Below are positions 17,877 to 26,892 of a stretch of DNA of 64,000 bases, piece after piece (position 1 is the stretch's first letter; the number at the start of each line of letters is the position of its first letter). The translations under genes and the position numbers were made by a program. Under the pieces are notes generated by a model. That model did not search any database. It had not been told where the DNA came from and saw only the letters and a list, made by a program, of their open reading frames with translations. Source of the DNA: Anaerolineaceae bacterium (GTDB taxonomy: Bacteria > Chloroflexota > Anaerolineae > Anaerolineales > Anaerolineaceae); the NCBI GenBank assembly GCA_002702705.1, contig PABH01000020.1:1-64000 (forward strand). The letters run 5' to 3'.

Positions 17877-18875
17877 ATGGATAATCCGATCATTCAATTT
17901 TTATTTGATAGTATAGTTTTTGTTACACCGCTCCTAATTGTTTTAATGGGTGAGCTACTCTTACAACGAAGTGGGCTTGTTAATCTTGGATTAAATGGCA
18001 TTATTTTATTATCAAGCGTGTTAAGTTTCCTTGTTTTCAGTAAAACCGAACAATTGATTTTGTCTTTTATTGTGGCGATATTAACCGGAATTGTTTTGTC
18101 TGTAATTTTAGGTTTCGTACATATTCAATTAAAGCTGCCTATTTTGATTACAGGTTTTGCAATTGCATTGTTCGGTCAAAACTTAACAAGGTTTTTGGGA
18201 AATGATATTGTCTTAGGAATCGATGTTCAATTTAACCCGGTCAATATACCAATTCTCAAATCAATCCCATTTTTAGGTCCGGTATTATTTCAACATACCG
18301 CCTGGGTATATGCAGCACATCTTTTAGTGCTAGGAGTCTGGATTTGGGTGTTTAAGAGCCGTTTTGGAAAAATATTGATTGGTTTAGGTGATAATCCGGA
18401 TGGACTATATCGCCGTGGTTATAAAACCACTCATATTCGCTATACATACCTGATTTTTGGTGGACTATTAACTGGCTCAGCTGGGTTTGTTTATACTTTT
18501 TTGGTGGATTTGGGGTGGAGGGGAACGTATGCCAGTTATGATGGGATCGGTTGGTTTGTTTTTGCTTTACTTATGATTGGTAATTGGCGCCCTGGTCGAA
18601 CAATGTTGTTCGCTTATCTTTATACATTTATGTTTTTAGGTTTTCAGTTATTCCAATCTACCCAAACCGTTTTTTCAGTCCAAGCTATCAACTTAATCCC
18701 GCAAGCCATTATAATTCTTTTGTTAGCGATAATTCATATTGGAAAAAGAAGTTGGATGATTACACCAATTAATAAAATTTTATCTCAAGAATATACTTTT
18801 ATTAAGAATTTAAATGAAAAAATTCAGATACCCGTTGTTGCGGAATCAAAAATTGAATCAATCAATGAAGGCTGA
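17877..18875 (+). CDS. Permease B of ABC importer 2
   Basis: The 332-residue membrane protein keeps LQRSGLVNLGLNGIILLSSV near residue 28, matching the NERSGIMNLGLEG signature of the paralog but with the Glu changed to Asn. GLGDNPDGLYRRGY near 171 is also conserved. The last 40 or so residues are a polar tail not present in importer 1. It begins three bases after permease A. Confidence 0.87.
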   Translation: MDNPIIQFLFDSIVFVTPLLIVLMGELLLQRSGLVNLGLNGIILLSSVLSFLVFSKTEQLILSFIVAILTGIVLSVILGFVHIQLKLPILITGFAIALFGQNLTRFLGNDIVLGIDVQFNPVNIPILKSIPFLGPVLFQHTAWVYAAHLLVLGVWIWVFKSRFGKILIGLGDNPDGLYRRGYKTTHIRYTYLIFGGLLTGSAGFVYTFLVDLGWRGTYASYDGIGWFVFALLMIGNWRPGRTMLFAYLYTFMFLGFQLFQSTQTVFSVQAINLIPQAIIILLLAIIHIGKRSWMITPINKILSQEYTFIKNLNEKIQIPVVAESKIESINEG

Positions 18876-18880
18876 TTAAA

Positions 18881-20128
18881 ATGCAAAAATTTTTAGGATA
18901 TCGATGTTCTTTATGTAATAAAGAATATTCACTCACCCAAGAAATTTACACTTGTCCTCAAGATGGGGGAAATTTAGATGTTATTATGGATATTTCCGGT
19001 ATTAAGCGGAAATATGAAATTGAGGATATTACTTCAAGGAAAGAACAATCGTTATGGCGATATTTGCCATTATTACCGGTTAGTGATCCGGGAGAGCAGG
19101 AAACTCCGTTAAGGATGGCTGGTTGGACTCCGATATATTCTCCAAAAATTTTGGCAGAAAATTTAGGATTAAGAAATCTCTGGGTAAAAGAAGAGGGAAG
19201 AAATCCAACCGGATCATTTAAAGATCGGGCTAGTGCAATTGTTGTTGCAAGATCCAAAGAAATTGGTTCTGATGTGGTGGTAACCGCCTCAACAGGTAAT
19301 GCTGGTGCTGCTTTGGCAGGTATGGCTGCAGCAGTAAACCAACAGGCAATTATTTTTGCTCCAAAATCGGCACCTCCAGCCAAAGTAGCTCAGTTATTAA
19401 TCTATGGTGCTAAAGTCATCCTGATTGATGGAAATTACGATGCTGCTTTTGATCTTTCAGTTCAGGCCGCACAAGAATTTGGTTGGTATTGTAGAAATAC
19501 TGGTTATAATCCCTTTACTGTGGAAGGCAAAAAAACAGGCGCATTTGAAATTTGGGAACAAATTCATATAAATCTTGGAGTTTCTTATCGCCCATTATCA
19601 ATTTTTGTAAGTGTCGGTGATGGAAATATTATTTCCGGCTTACATAAAGGATTCAAAGATTTACTTGCTTTAGGATGGCTGGAACAAATGCCAAAAATAT
19701 TTGGTATTCAATCGGAAGGATCTGCTGCTGTGGCAAATGCATATTTTGCGAACACAGAAGAAATTAAACCGGTTTCAGCTAAAACAATAGCTGATAGTAT
19801 TTCTGTTGATTTACCACGAGACGGTGTTCGAGCCGTTCGTGCTGCAGCCGAAACGAATGGATCTTATATTCTTGTTCAGGATAATGCTATTATTGAAGCT
19901 ATTGCTGATTTGGGAAAGGTGGGAATCTTTGCAGAACCAGCTGGTGCAGCAGCTTATGCAGGTTTAAAGAAGGCCGTGAGCGAAGAAAAAATATCCCCTG
20001 ATGATCCAGTATTGGTATTAAATACGGGATCAGGATTAAAAGATATACGGGTTGCTATGCAGGCTGTTCATGAAGCACCTGTAATTAAACCGTCCATGGA
20101 TTCGTTAAAAGAATTTTTGGAAAAATAA
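18881..20128 (+). CDS. Threonine synthase-like PLP enzyme with N-terminal zinc ribbon
   Basis: The 415-residue protein is a fold-type II PLP enzyme of the ThrC family. The N-terminus carries a small ribbon with CSLC near residue 9 and CPQDGG near 25 (one expected Cys is Asp). The PLP lysine lies in GSFKDRAS near 111, the ASTGNAGAA phosphate loop near 137 and the C-terminal LNTGSGLKD near 384. ThrC makes threonine from phosphohomoserine. Here it lies five bases after an importer permease and ahead of another PLP enzyme, away from other threonine genes, so a catabolic lyase role is also possible. Family firm, substrate open. Confidence 0.8.
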   Translation: MQKFLGYRCSLCNKEYSLTQEIYTCPQDGGNLDVIMDISGIKRKYEIEDITSRKEQSLWRYLPLLPVSDPGEQETPLRMAGWTPIYSPKILAENLGLRNLWVKEEGRNPTGSFKDRASAIVVARSKEIGSDVVVTASTGNAGAALAGMAAAVNQQAIIFAPKSAPPAKVAQLLIYGAKVILIDGNYDAAFDLSVQAAQEFGWYCRNTGYNPFTVEGKKTGAFEIWEQIHINLGVSYRPLSIFVSVGDGNIISGLHKGFKDLLALGWLEQMPKIFGIQSEGSAAVANAYFANTEEIKPVSAKTIADSISVDLPRDGVRAVRAAAETNGSYILVQDNAIIEAIADLGKVGIFAEPAGAAAYAGLKKAVSEEKISPDDPVLVLNTGSGLKDIRVAMQAVHEAPVIKPSMDSLKEFLEK

Positions 20129-20139
20129 GGAGATAGGAA

Positions 20140-21099
20140 TTGACAAAAGAGCCAACTTTTACGATTATTGCACCGATATTTAATGAAATTGATAATCTTC
20201 CTGTTCTTCATAAAAGAATTACTGAGGTGATGGAGCAAAGTGGTGGCACGTGGGAACTGGTTTTGGTTGATGATGGTTCTACGGATGGTTCTACTGAATT
20301 AATTAAATCGTTTGGCGAGCAAGATGCTCATGTACGACCTGTTATTTTTGCCAGAAACTTCGGCCATCAGATTGCAGTCACTGCCGGAATGGAATACAGC
20401 CGAGGTGATGCTGTTATTATCATTGACTCCGATTTACAAGATCCACCGGAAGTTATTTTAGAAATGATTCAAAAATGGCGTGAAGGTTATGAAGTTGTTT
20501 ACGCTGTGCGCTCTGAACGGGAAGGCGAGACATTTTTCAAAAAATTTACAGCCGCATTCTTTTATCGATTAATTTATCGGATCACGGATGTGAAAATTCC
20601 AATGGATACTGGTGATTTCCGATTGATGGATCGTAAAGTGGTTGATGTGATGAATGCAATGAAAGAACATCACCGTTTTTTGCGAGGTATGTCGGCTTGG
20701 GTTGGATTTAAACAAGTAGGTGTTCAGTATAAACGTGCCGCCAGGTTTGCGGGTGAAACCAAATATCCCATAAAAAAAATGCTTCGTTTGGCGTTAACTG
20801 CCATCACGGGTTTTTCATATGTTCCATTGCAATTAGCTACAATTATGGGGTTTATATCTGCTGGAATAAGCTTGATTGCGATCCCGATTGTTGCCATTAT
20901 GCGAATCACGGGAGGTGGTGCATTTTTTGGCCAGGCGACAACACTAATCGCTGTATTATTTTTTGGTGGGGTTCAATTAATTTCGTTAGGTATTTTAGGT
21001 GAATACATTGGCAGAATCTATGATGAGGTTAAAGGTAGACCTTTATATATTGTTAGTGAAGCACCTTCTAATAAATCAAAATTATCCGATGAGGAGTAA
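20140..21099 (+). CDS. Family 2 glycosyltransferase (DPM1/GtrB-like) with C-terminal membrane helices
   Basis: The 319-residue protein has a GT-A domain (about residues 5-230) with [11 protein letters not shown] near 43 and the DSDLQDPPE nucleotide-sugar motif near 95. Two membrane spans follow (about 230-255 and 267-290). It is expected to transfer a sugar from a nucleotide donor to a polyprenyl phosphate at the inner face of the membrane. The start is a TTG at 20140 after AAGGAGATAGG. It is an odd neighbour inside a set of importer and PLP genes and has no clear link to them. Confidence 0.88.
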   Translation: MTKEPTFTIIAPIFNEIDNLPVLHKRITEVMEQSGGTWELVLVDDGSTDGSTELIKSFGEQDAHVRPVIFARNFGHQIAVTAGMEYSRGDAVIIIDSDLQDPPEVILEMIQKWREGYEVVYAVRSEREGETFFKKFTAAFFYRLIYRITDVKIPMDTGDFRLMDRKVVDVMNAMKEHHRFLRGMSAWVGFKQVGVQYKRAARFAGETKYPIKKMLRLALTAITGFSYVPLQLATIMGFISAGISLIAIPIVAIMRITGGGAFFGQATTLIAVLFFGGVQLISLGILGEYIGRIYDEVKGRPLYIVSEAPSNKSKLSDEE

Positions 21100-21103
21100 G
21101 TAA

Positions 21104-22582
21104 ATGACAAAAATAGATTTATCTGTAAATCAAGAAGGGCGTGAACACGCCATCAAACGTGCAAGAGAACGAAATATTATTATTCCTACTTTTGCTCAAA
21201 TGCGTAATCCTGATTTAATTCCCCAAAAAATTAAGGATGAATTAAAAGATATCGGTTTATGGGATATTCACCCAAGAAATCTATTTCGAATTACATGGAA
21301 AAATGAAGGTCGGGAAAGTGGGGGAGATTTTTCTGATGTGAATTATTTAGAATTGCCAAGTTCTTTAACTGGTGTGGATGCAAAAATTGTGGTTTTGGTT
21401 GGTAAATGGTTCCCAACAGGTGCTCATAAAGTAGGTGCAGCCTTTGGTTGTCTGGCACCGAGATTGGTTACCGGACAGTTTGATCCAATTCATCAAAAAG
21501 CAGTTTGGCCTTCAACAGGAAACTATTGTCGTGGTGGAGCTTATGATTCCGCTTTATTAGCTTGTGAATCGATCGCAATTTTGCCTGAAGGTATGAGCAA
21601 AGAACGCTTTGATTGGTTAAAAAATGTGGCTGGAGAAGTAATTGCCACTCCAGGTAGTGAATCGAATGTGAAAGAAATTTTTGATAAATGCTGGGAATTA
21701 AGAAATTCTGGTGAAGATCTTTCCATTTTTAATCAGTTTGAGGAATTTGGTAATTATTTGTGGCATTACAATGTAACCGGACAAGCAATGGTTGATGCGT
21801 TGAATAAAGTCATGGGACCAGACGATGAATATGCTGGTGTATGTTTAACCACTGGTTCTGCTGGTACGATTGCTGTAGGGGATTATCTCAAAACTTTATA
21901 TCCAACCTCAAAGGTAGTTGCATCAGAAGCTTTACAATGCCCAACTCTTTTAAACAATGGATTTGGTGCACATCGAATTGAAGGTATTGGCGATAAACAC
22001 GTTCCCTGGATTCATAATGTAAAAAATACGGATATGATTACAGCGATTGACGATAATGCTGTAGTACGAATTGCACGCTTGTTTAATGAGCCTGAAGGAA
22101 TTCAATACCTGTTAGATAAGGGTGTGGAGCCGGAAATGGTTGAGAAATTAAAATTATTTGGATTTTCCGGTATTGCAAATATGTTAACAGCGATTAAATT
22201 TGCTAAATACTATGAATTAACGAAGAATGACGTAGTATTAAGCGTTTTAACAGATTCCATGGAATTATATGGTACTCGGATTGAAGAATATAATGACGAG
22301 ATGGGCAAATTCACTCAATGTGACGCTGCAGAAGCTTATGCTGCAGATTTAATGGGTGAATCTACTGACAACATGTTGGAATTATCCTATCAGGATCGAA
22401 AACGGGTTCATCATCTTAAGTATTACACCTGGGTTGAACAACAAGGGAAAACTTACGAAGAAATTATGGACCAATGGTATGATAAGGATTATTGGACAGA
22501 ATTGGCTCCACAAGCGGATGAAATTGATAAATTAATTGAAGAATTTAATAAAGATGTTGGTTTGATCCAAAAATACCAATAG
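21104..22582 (+). CDS. Uncharacterised fold-type II PLP-dependent enzyme
   Basis: The 492-residue protein belongs to the tryptophan-synthase-beta/cysteine-synthase superfamily. The Schiff-base lysine is likely in PTGAHKVGAAFG near residue 109, with a PSTGNYCRGGAYDS substrate/phosphate loop near 136 and TTGSAGTIAVGD near 249. It has a long N-terminal part (first 85 residues) and a roughly 80-residue acidic C-terminal part that ordinary cysteine synthases lack. I do not recognise a proven function. Its place between a BMP importer and HydA, in a locus with YgeY, YgeW and ArcC but no YgeX (diaminopropionate ammonia-lyase, same fold), makes an ammonia-lyase step in purine breakdown a reasonable hypothesis. 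A terminator follows. Confidence 0.75.
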   Translation: MTKIDLSVNQEGREHAIKRARERNIIIPTFAQMRNPDLIPQKIKDELKDIGLWDIHPRNLFRITWKNEGRESGGDFSDVNYLELPSSLTGVDAKIVVLVGKWFPTGAHKVGAAFGCLAPRLVTGQFDPIHQKAVWPSTGNYCRGGAYDSALLACESIAILPEGMSKERFDWLKNVAGEVIATPGSESNVKEIFDKCWELRNSGEDLSIFNQFEEFGNYLWHYNVTGQAMVDALNKVMGPDDEYAGVCLTTGSAGTIAVGDYLKTLYPTSKVVASEALQCPTLLNNGFGAHRIEGIGDKHVPWIHNVKNTDMITAIDDNAVVRIARLFNEPEGIQYLLDKGVEPEMVEKLKLFGFSGIANMLTAIKFAKYYELTKNDVVLSVLTDSMELYGTRIEEYNDEMGKFTQCDAAEAYAADLMGESTDNMLELSYQDRKRVHHLKYYTWVEQQGKTYEEIMDQWYDKDYWTELAPQADEIDKLIEEFNKDVGLIQKYQ

Positions 22583-22604
22583 CTTGAAATCATCACTAAA
22601 CAAG

Positions 22605-22640
22605 TACAAAGGGTTCTTAAATATTCAGAACCCTTTGTAT
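22605..22640 (+). terminator. Terminator-like hairpin after the PLP enzyme gene
   Basis: The arms 22605-22617 (core ACAAAGGGTTCT) and 22627-22639 form a perfect 13-bp stem with a 9-base loop. The tail TAATTAAT is only weakly T-rich. It separates the importer-2 operon from the next gene. Confidence 0.65.
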
Positions 22641-22678
22641 AATTAATAGAAGTGAATTTCTCGGGAGGTAAAACGATC

Positions 22679-23251
22679 ATGCAGCTTCCAAAAGATATGG
22701 ATTTGATATTAATTGCAGTTATGCCCCAACCTAAGGACCTTGAAATTGCAAGGTTGTTGGGATGGTATCGCATCCCACTGAAAAACGCACCGAAAGTGAT
22801 ATCAGTTGATTATCTGGCATTTTATCAGCCATCGTCATTTGGAGAAGAACATCGTTGGAAAATTGAATATGTTTCAAAAATGCAAGGTCATGAATTGACA
22901 ACCCGTGCTGCTTTATTTAAAGACGAACCAAACCACCCTCGAGCAAATGAGGAATATTTTAAAATTCAACTTGGTAATCTGATTAAATTACCTAATCCGA
23001 TTTCAGCTGATCATTGGCGCAGGATCACTTTTTTATATACCACAGGTGGATTATTAAATCGGGCAAATACGATAAGAGATATGGTTGTCGATGGGGAAGA
23101 AAGAGAAATCTTGTGGAATTCCCTGCGTGAGCGTGCAGCAAAATTTGATATATCTGGGATGCCTCAACCTCAACATCCTGAGTTTGAAATTGATTTGCTG
23201 ACCTTTTTTACAGAATGGGATAAAATCAAAGACAGTGATTTGAAGGATTAA
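22679..23251 (+). CDS. Conserved protein of unknown function
   Basis: The 190-residue protein has no membrane span or signal peptide and no motif I can assign. Its features are an N-terminal alpha/beta-looking half (MPQPKDLEIARLLGWYRIPL near residue 15), a VDYLAFYQ strand, several invariant-looking aromatic and histidine residues, and a C-terminal helix-rich part containing HWRRITFLYTTGG. The ATG at 22679 is used rather than a GTG at 22652 because GGGAGG lies at 22663-22668, between the two. It sits between a terminator and the dihydropyrimidinase gene, which starts 26 bases later, so the two are probably cotranscribed. Function unknown. Confidence 0.75.
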   Translation: MQLPKDMDLILIAVMPQPKDLEIARLLGWYRIPLKNAPKVISVDYLAFYQPSSFGEEHRWKIEYVSKMQGHELTTRAALFKDEPNHPRANEEYFKIQLGNLIKLPNPISADHWRRITFLYTTGGLLNRANTIRDMVVDGEEREILWNSLRERAAKFDISGMPQPQHPEFEIDLLTFFTEWDKIKDSDLKD

Positions 23252-23277
23252 AAAATTTATTAATATGGAGGAAGACA

Positions 23278-24699
23278 ATGGAAAAAATTATTTCTGGTGG
23301 AACCATTATTACGGCTGAAGAAACCTATCGTGCAGACATATTAATAAAAGATGAAAAGATCACTCAAATTTTCTCTTCATTGGAAAACTATGAAGGGTAT
23401 GAGGTAATTGATGCGACCGGGAAATTAATTCTTCCTGGTGGTGTGGATGTGCATACTCATTTTGATTTACCTATGTTCGGCACTGTTTCCTCTGATGATC
23501 ATTATACAGGCCATAAAGCAGCTGCTTTTGGTGGAACCACAACCGTCATTGATTTTATTCCTCAAGATTTTTCTCCGTTAGTTAAAAATGTGGATGTATG
23601 GCATCAAAAAGTTACCTCCAAGGCTGCCATTGATTTCGGATTTCACATGAATATTACTCGATATGATAAGAATCTTAAAAATGAAATACCTTTGCTACTT
23701 AATGAGGGGATCACAAGTTTAAAAGTATTTACAGCCTACAATAATCGCTTGCGCTTAAATGATGGAGAAATATTTCAAGTAATGCGAATTGCTGCAGAAC
23801 ACGGCTTTTTGACCATGATGCACGCCGAAAATGGTGATATTATCGATTTGTTAGTTGAAGAAGCGTTAGCGATGGGAAAGTCCACCCCGGAATGGCATGC
23901 ATATACTCGACCATCGTGGGGTGCAGTAGAAGCAGTTGCTCGTGGAGCAGCCTTTTCGGCTCAAACGGGTGCACCGCTTTACATTGTGCATATGAACGCA
24001 GCTGGTGAGGTTGATCAACTAAAATATGCAAGAGAACAGGGTTTACCTGTCATGGGAGAAACTTGTCCTCAATATTTGTTTTTCACTGTTGAAGAACTTA
24101 AACGAGATGATGGATCAAAATGGATCTGTTCTCCGCCTATGCGTACCAAATATGATAATTTGCGGTTATGGAAAGGAATCCAAGATCAAACCATTCAAGT
24201 TTTAGCTACCGACCATTGTCCTTTTTTTTATGATGGAAGCAATCCTATTATTTATGAAGGCAACCCTGTAGCAATTCCTGGAAAAGAATTAGGAAAAGAT
24301 GATTTTACAAAAATACCCAATGGATTGCCTGGTGTTGGAGACCGGATGGTCATCATGTGGACAGAGGCAGTCACTAAGAGGAAAATGACCGCCAATCTAT
24401 TTGTTAAATTAACAGCAACCAATCCTGCAAAGATTTTTGGTTTGTATCCTCAAAAAGGGACCATCTTACCTGGTAGTGATGCGGATTTGGTGATTTGGGA
24501 CCCTGAGCAAGAAATAAAATATGGCGTTGAATTCTCACAACAACGGACAGACTATAATTTATACGAAGGTTGGCATTTAACTGGTTATCCTGAAAAAGTA
24601 TTTTTACGCGGAAAGATGATTGTTAATCAGCAGGAATGGTTAGGAGAAGCTGGAGAAGGAAATTTTATACATCGTGATCTCTGTAAAACCATCCTTTAA
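23278..24699 (+). CDS. hydA: Dihydropyrimidinase / hydantoinase (HydA/HyuA type)
   Basis: The 473-residue amidohydrolase has the D-hydantoinase pattern: metal HxH in DVHTHFDLP near residue 57, the carbamylated Lys in LKVFTAYNN near 149, MHAENGDII near 181, IVHMNAAGE near 237 and ATDHCPFF near 311. It opens cyclic amide rings such as dihydropyrimidines or hydantoins. In E. coli and gut anaerobes the same gene lies with ygeW, ygeX and ygeY, so here it likely opens a purine-derived ring, feeding the YgeY and YgeW steps encoded 15 kb upstream. GGAGG precedes the start by seven bases. Confidence 0.92.
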   Translation: MEKIISGGTIITAEETYRADILIKDEKITQIFSSLENYEGYEVIDATGKLILPGGVDVHTHFDLPMFGTVSSDDHYTGHKAAAFGGTTTVIDFIPQDFSPLVKNVDVWHQKVTSKAAIDFGFHMNITRYDKNLKNEIPLLLNEGITSLKVFTAYNNRLRLNDGEIFQVMRIAAEHGFLTMMHAENGDIIDLLVEEALAMGKSTPEWHAYTRPSWGAVEAVARGAAFSAQTGAPLYIVHMNAAGEVDQLKYAREQGLPVMGETCPQYLFFTVEELKRDDGSKWICSPPMRTKYDNLRLWKGIQDQTIQVLATDHCPFFYDGSNPIIYEGNPVAIPGKELGKDDFTKIPNGLPGVGDRMVIMWTEAVTKRKMTANLFVKLTATNPAKIFGLYPQKGTILPGSDADLVIWDPEQEIKYGVEFSQQRTDYNLYEGWHLTGYPEKVFLRGKMIVNQQEWLGEAGEGNFIHRDLCKTIL

Positions 24700-24708
24700 T
24701 AATATTTT

Positions 24709-26298
24709 ATGATTGCATTAACCCCATTTATCTTACTGGTATTTGCTGCCATCCTAATATTGGTGTTAAATCAAATTAAGATCAATCTCGGTCGTTTGTG
24801 GTTAATCGCCATGGTCTTTTCTTTATTAAACTGGGGATTGGTGTTAATCCTATATTGGTTTATGCCTTTTACTTTCACCATAAATAATTGGTTTTCGGTT
24901 TCCAATATATTTCAAACAGGTTTTTCTTTTACTTTAAATCAATATTCTTGGATTTATTTGTTTTCACTGTCGGCGGTTTTTCTAGCGGTGATAATGTCTG
25001 AATCTACTCGCATTACAGAAGATTATCAAGCGCAGAATTGGGTTGCTTCTTTTTTAATTGCTGCAATTGGGGTTCTTATTTCGGTCAGTGATAGCATATT
25101 GACAATTATTCTGGTGTGGACCGTGATTGATCTTGTGGAGTTTGGGGTGATTCTAGGTACGGTGAAAACACAGAAGCAAAGTTTGGAAACGGTACTATCA
25201 TTTGTGGTTCGATTAGGTGGTACGGTATTATTAATTTTTGCAGCATTATATTCCAATTATATTAATGGTTATTTTGACTTCGGTTCGGTTCCTTTTAATA
25301 TTGGATTTGTTCTTTTAATTTCAGTGGGATTGCGATTGGGAGTCTTACCATTTAATCTGCCATATATGAAGGAAATACCTCTGCGTCGTGGTTTAGGTAT
25401 TATAATTCGCATGACTTCTGTTGTTTCCTCGATTGTCGTTATCAATCGATTTGTTTTAATTTCTAATGCTGAAAGTAATTATCATTTAATTCAAATTTTT
25501 GTTACCCTGGCAATTGCAGCCGGTTCGATTTTATGGGTGGTTTCTAAAAACGAGCTGGAAGGTAGGCCATTTTGGATTATTGTCCTCAGTGGGTTTGTGA
25601 TTGAATCTCTGATCAATGGATATCCTACTGCTGCTATAGCTTGGAGTTTGGTATTGTTATTAACAGGTTCAGTCTTGTTTTTATTCTCTGATCGAAGTAA
25701 ATGGTTATTTATTTTGCCAGCAATTTCCATTCTATCTATGATTGGACTTCCTTTTACACCGAATGCGATTGGATTATCTGGTTTAATTGGAGACAACTTA
25801 ATTTTTACATTGACTAACCTCTCGGCCTGTTTTGTTTTGATCTTTGGATATTTAAGATTTGCTTTAAAACCGGCTAAAAATTTAGAATCCAATGAGCGTT
25901 GGGTGTGGTTGGTGTATCCACTGGGATTGGTTTTACTAATTGTTACACATTTCATTGTTTTTTTTATTACAGACTTAAATTGGATTATCTTGGGTCCGCT
26001 ATGGATTAGTATTCCCATACTTGTTTTAAGTATTGTTGTTGTTTTCTTTAATCAACGAGTAAAAACGGAAAACCAATATTCTGCTTGGGCGAGAGTATTC
26101 TCGGAGAGGCTTTCAGCTTCTGTTTCAACATTTTTGAGGTTTGATTGGCTGTACAAAATATTATGGGGAATATTTCAGTTTTTTCAATCAATCCTGAATA
26201 ATTTATCGGGGATATTAGAAGGTCATGGAGGTATTATTTGGGTTTTGGTTCTGGTTGCTTTATTAATAACTTTAGTATCTCCCAAAGGAATACAATAA
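24709..26298 (+). CDS. Complex I / Mrp antiporter-like membrane subunit (NuoN/HyfF-type, divergent)
   Basis: The 529-residue protein is almost wholly hydrophobic, with roughly 14 predicted spans. The segment LGVLPFNLPYMKEIPLRRGLG (in the middle, near residue 210) occupies the place of the PFHxWLP broken helix of NuoL/M/N proteins, and VIDLVEFGVIL near 140 offers an acidic residue in the expected helix. The key C-terminal lysine region is altered (IGLPFTPNAIGLSGLIGDN near 345). It follows hydA by nine bases without a clear ribosome site, so translation may be coupled. A role in ion translocation is inferred from family only. Confidence 0.7.
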   Translation: MIALTPFILLVFAAILILVLNQIKINLGRLWLIAMVFSLLNWGLVLILYWFMPFTFTINNWFSVSNIFQTGFSFTLNQYSWIYLFSLSAVFLAVIMSESTRITEDYQAQNWVASFLIAAIGVLISVSDSILTIILVWTVIDLVEFGVILGTVKTQKQSLETVLSFVVRLGGTVLLIFAALYSNYINGYFDFGSVPFNIGFVLLISVGLRLGVLPFNLPYMKEIPLRRGLGIIIRMTSVVSSIVVINRFVLISNAESNYHLIQIFVTLAIAAGSILWVVSKNELEGRPFWIIVLSGFVIESLINGYPTAAIAWSLVLLLTGSVLFLFSDRSKWLFILPAISILSMIGLPFTPNAIGLSGLIGDNLIFTLTNLSACFVLIFGYLRFALKPAKNLESNERWVWLVYPLGLVLLIVTHFIVFFITDLNWIILGPLWISIPILVLSIVVVFFNQRVKTENQYSAWARVFSERLSASVSTFLRFDWLYKILWGIFQFFQSILNNLSGILEGHGGIIWVLVLVALLITLVSPKGIQ

Positions 26299-26301
26299 AC
26301 A

Positions 26302-26892
26302 ATGCGAACAAATATTATTGATTTTGCCCCAGTCATTTTGGTTTCCATTGCCTCTCTTTTGTTGTTATTACAAGCAAATTGGCGTTGGAGCATTATAGCT
26401 TTGTCATTACAATATATCGCAGTGTTTTGGATGGTTTTATCAGTGTGGCCAGTTGGTTTAGCTGCTGTTAAATTGGTAACAGGGTGGATGGCAGGGGCTG
26501 TGTTAGGTGCCAGCATTACCGGTGAAGAAGGATTAAGAATCTCTTTTAAAGAAATATTTCAGGAATTACGATTTCGATTTGTTTTGGGTTTATTAATAAT
26601 TTTATTTGTTTTCTTAATTTCACCCAGGATTAATAACTTATTACCAATTCCCAATCCATTTTTAATAGGTGGTGGTGTTTTAATTGGCATGGGTCTACTG
26701 CAAATTGGATTGACCAAAGAGCCACTGCGTGTAGTATTAGGATTATTAACGTTTTTATCCGGTTTTGAGGTCTATTATGCTTTTATTGAACGATCAGTTA
26801 TGGTGGCTGGATTTTTATCCATTATTACATTGGGAATTGCTTTGATGGGTGCTTATTTATTAAATTTACAAAATAAAGGAATTTCTGAATGA
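26302..26892 (+). CDS. Small membrane subunit resembling HyfE/MrpC/NuoK
   Basis: The 196-residue protein has about six membrane spans. The C-terminal half (about residues 115-190), with GLLQIGLTKEPLRVVLGLL followed by two more helices, has the look of NuoK/HyfE-like proteins, including a charged residue at helix starts (FIERS). The N-terminal 60 residues form two helices, with a glycine-rich GWMAGAVLGAS. It starts three bases after the upstream gene and overlaps the downstream gene by four (ATGA). Function inferred from the triad only. Confidence 0.6.
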   Translation: MRTNIIDFAPVILVSIASLLLLLQANWRWSIIALSLQYIAVFWMVLSVWPVGLAAVKLVTGWMAGAVLGASITGEEGLRISFKEIFQELRFRFVLGLLIILFVFLISPRINNLLPIPNPFLIGGGVLIGMGLLQIGLTKEPLRVVLGLLTFLSGFEVYYAFIERSVMVAGFLSIITLGIALMGAYLLNLQNKGISE

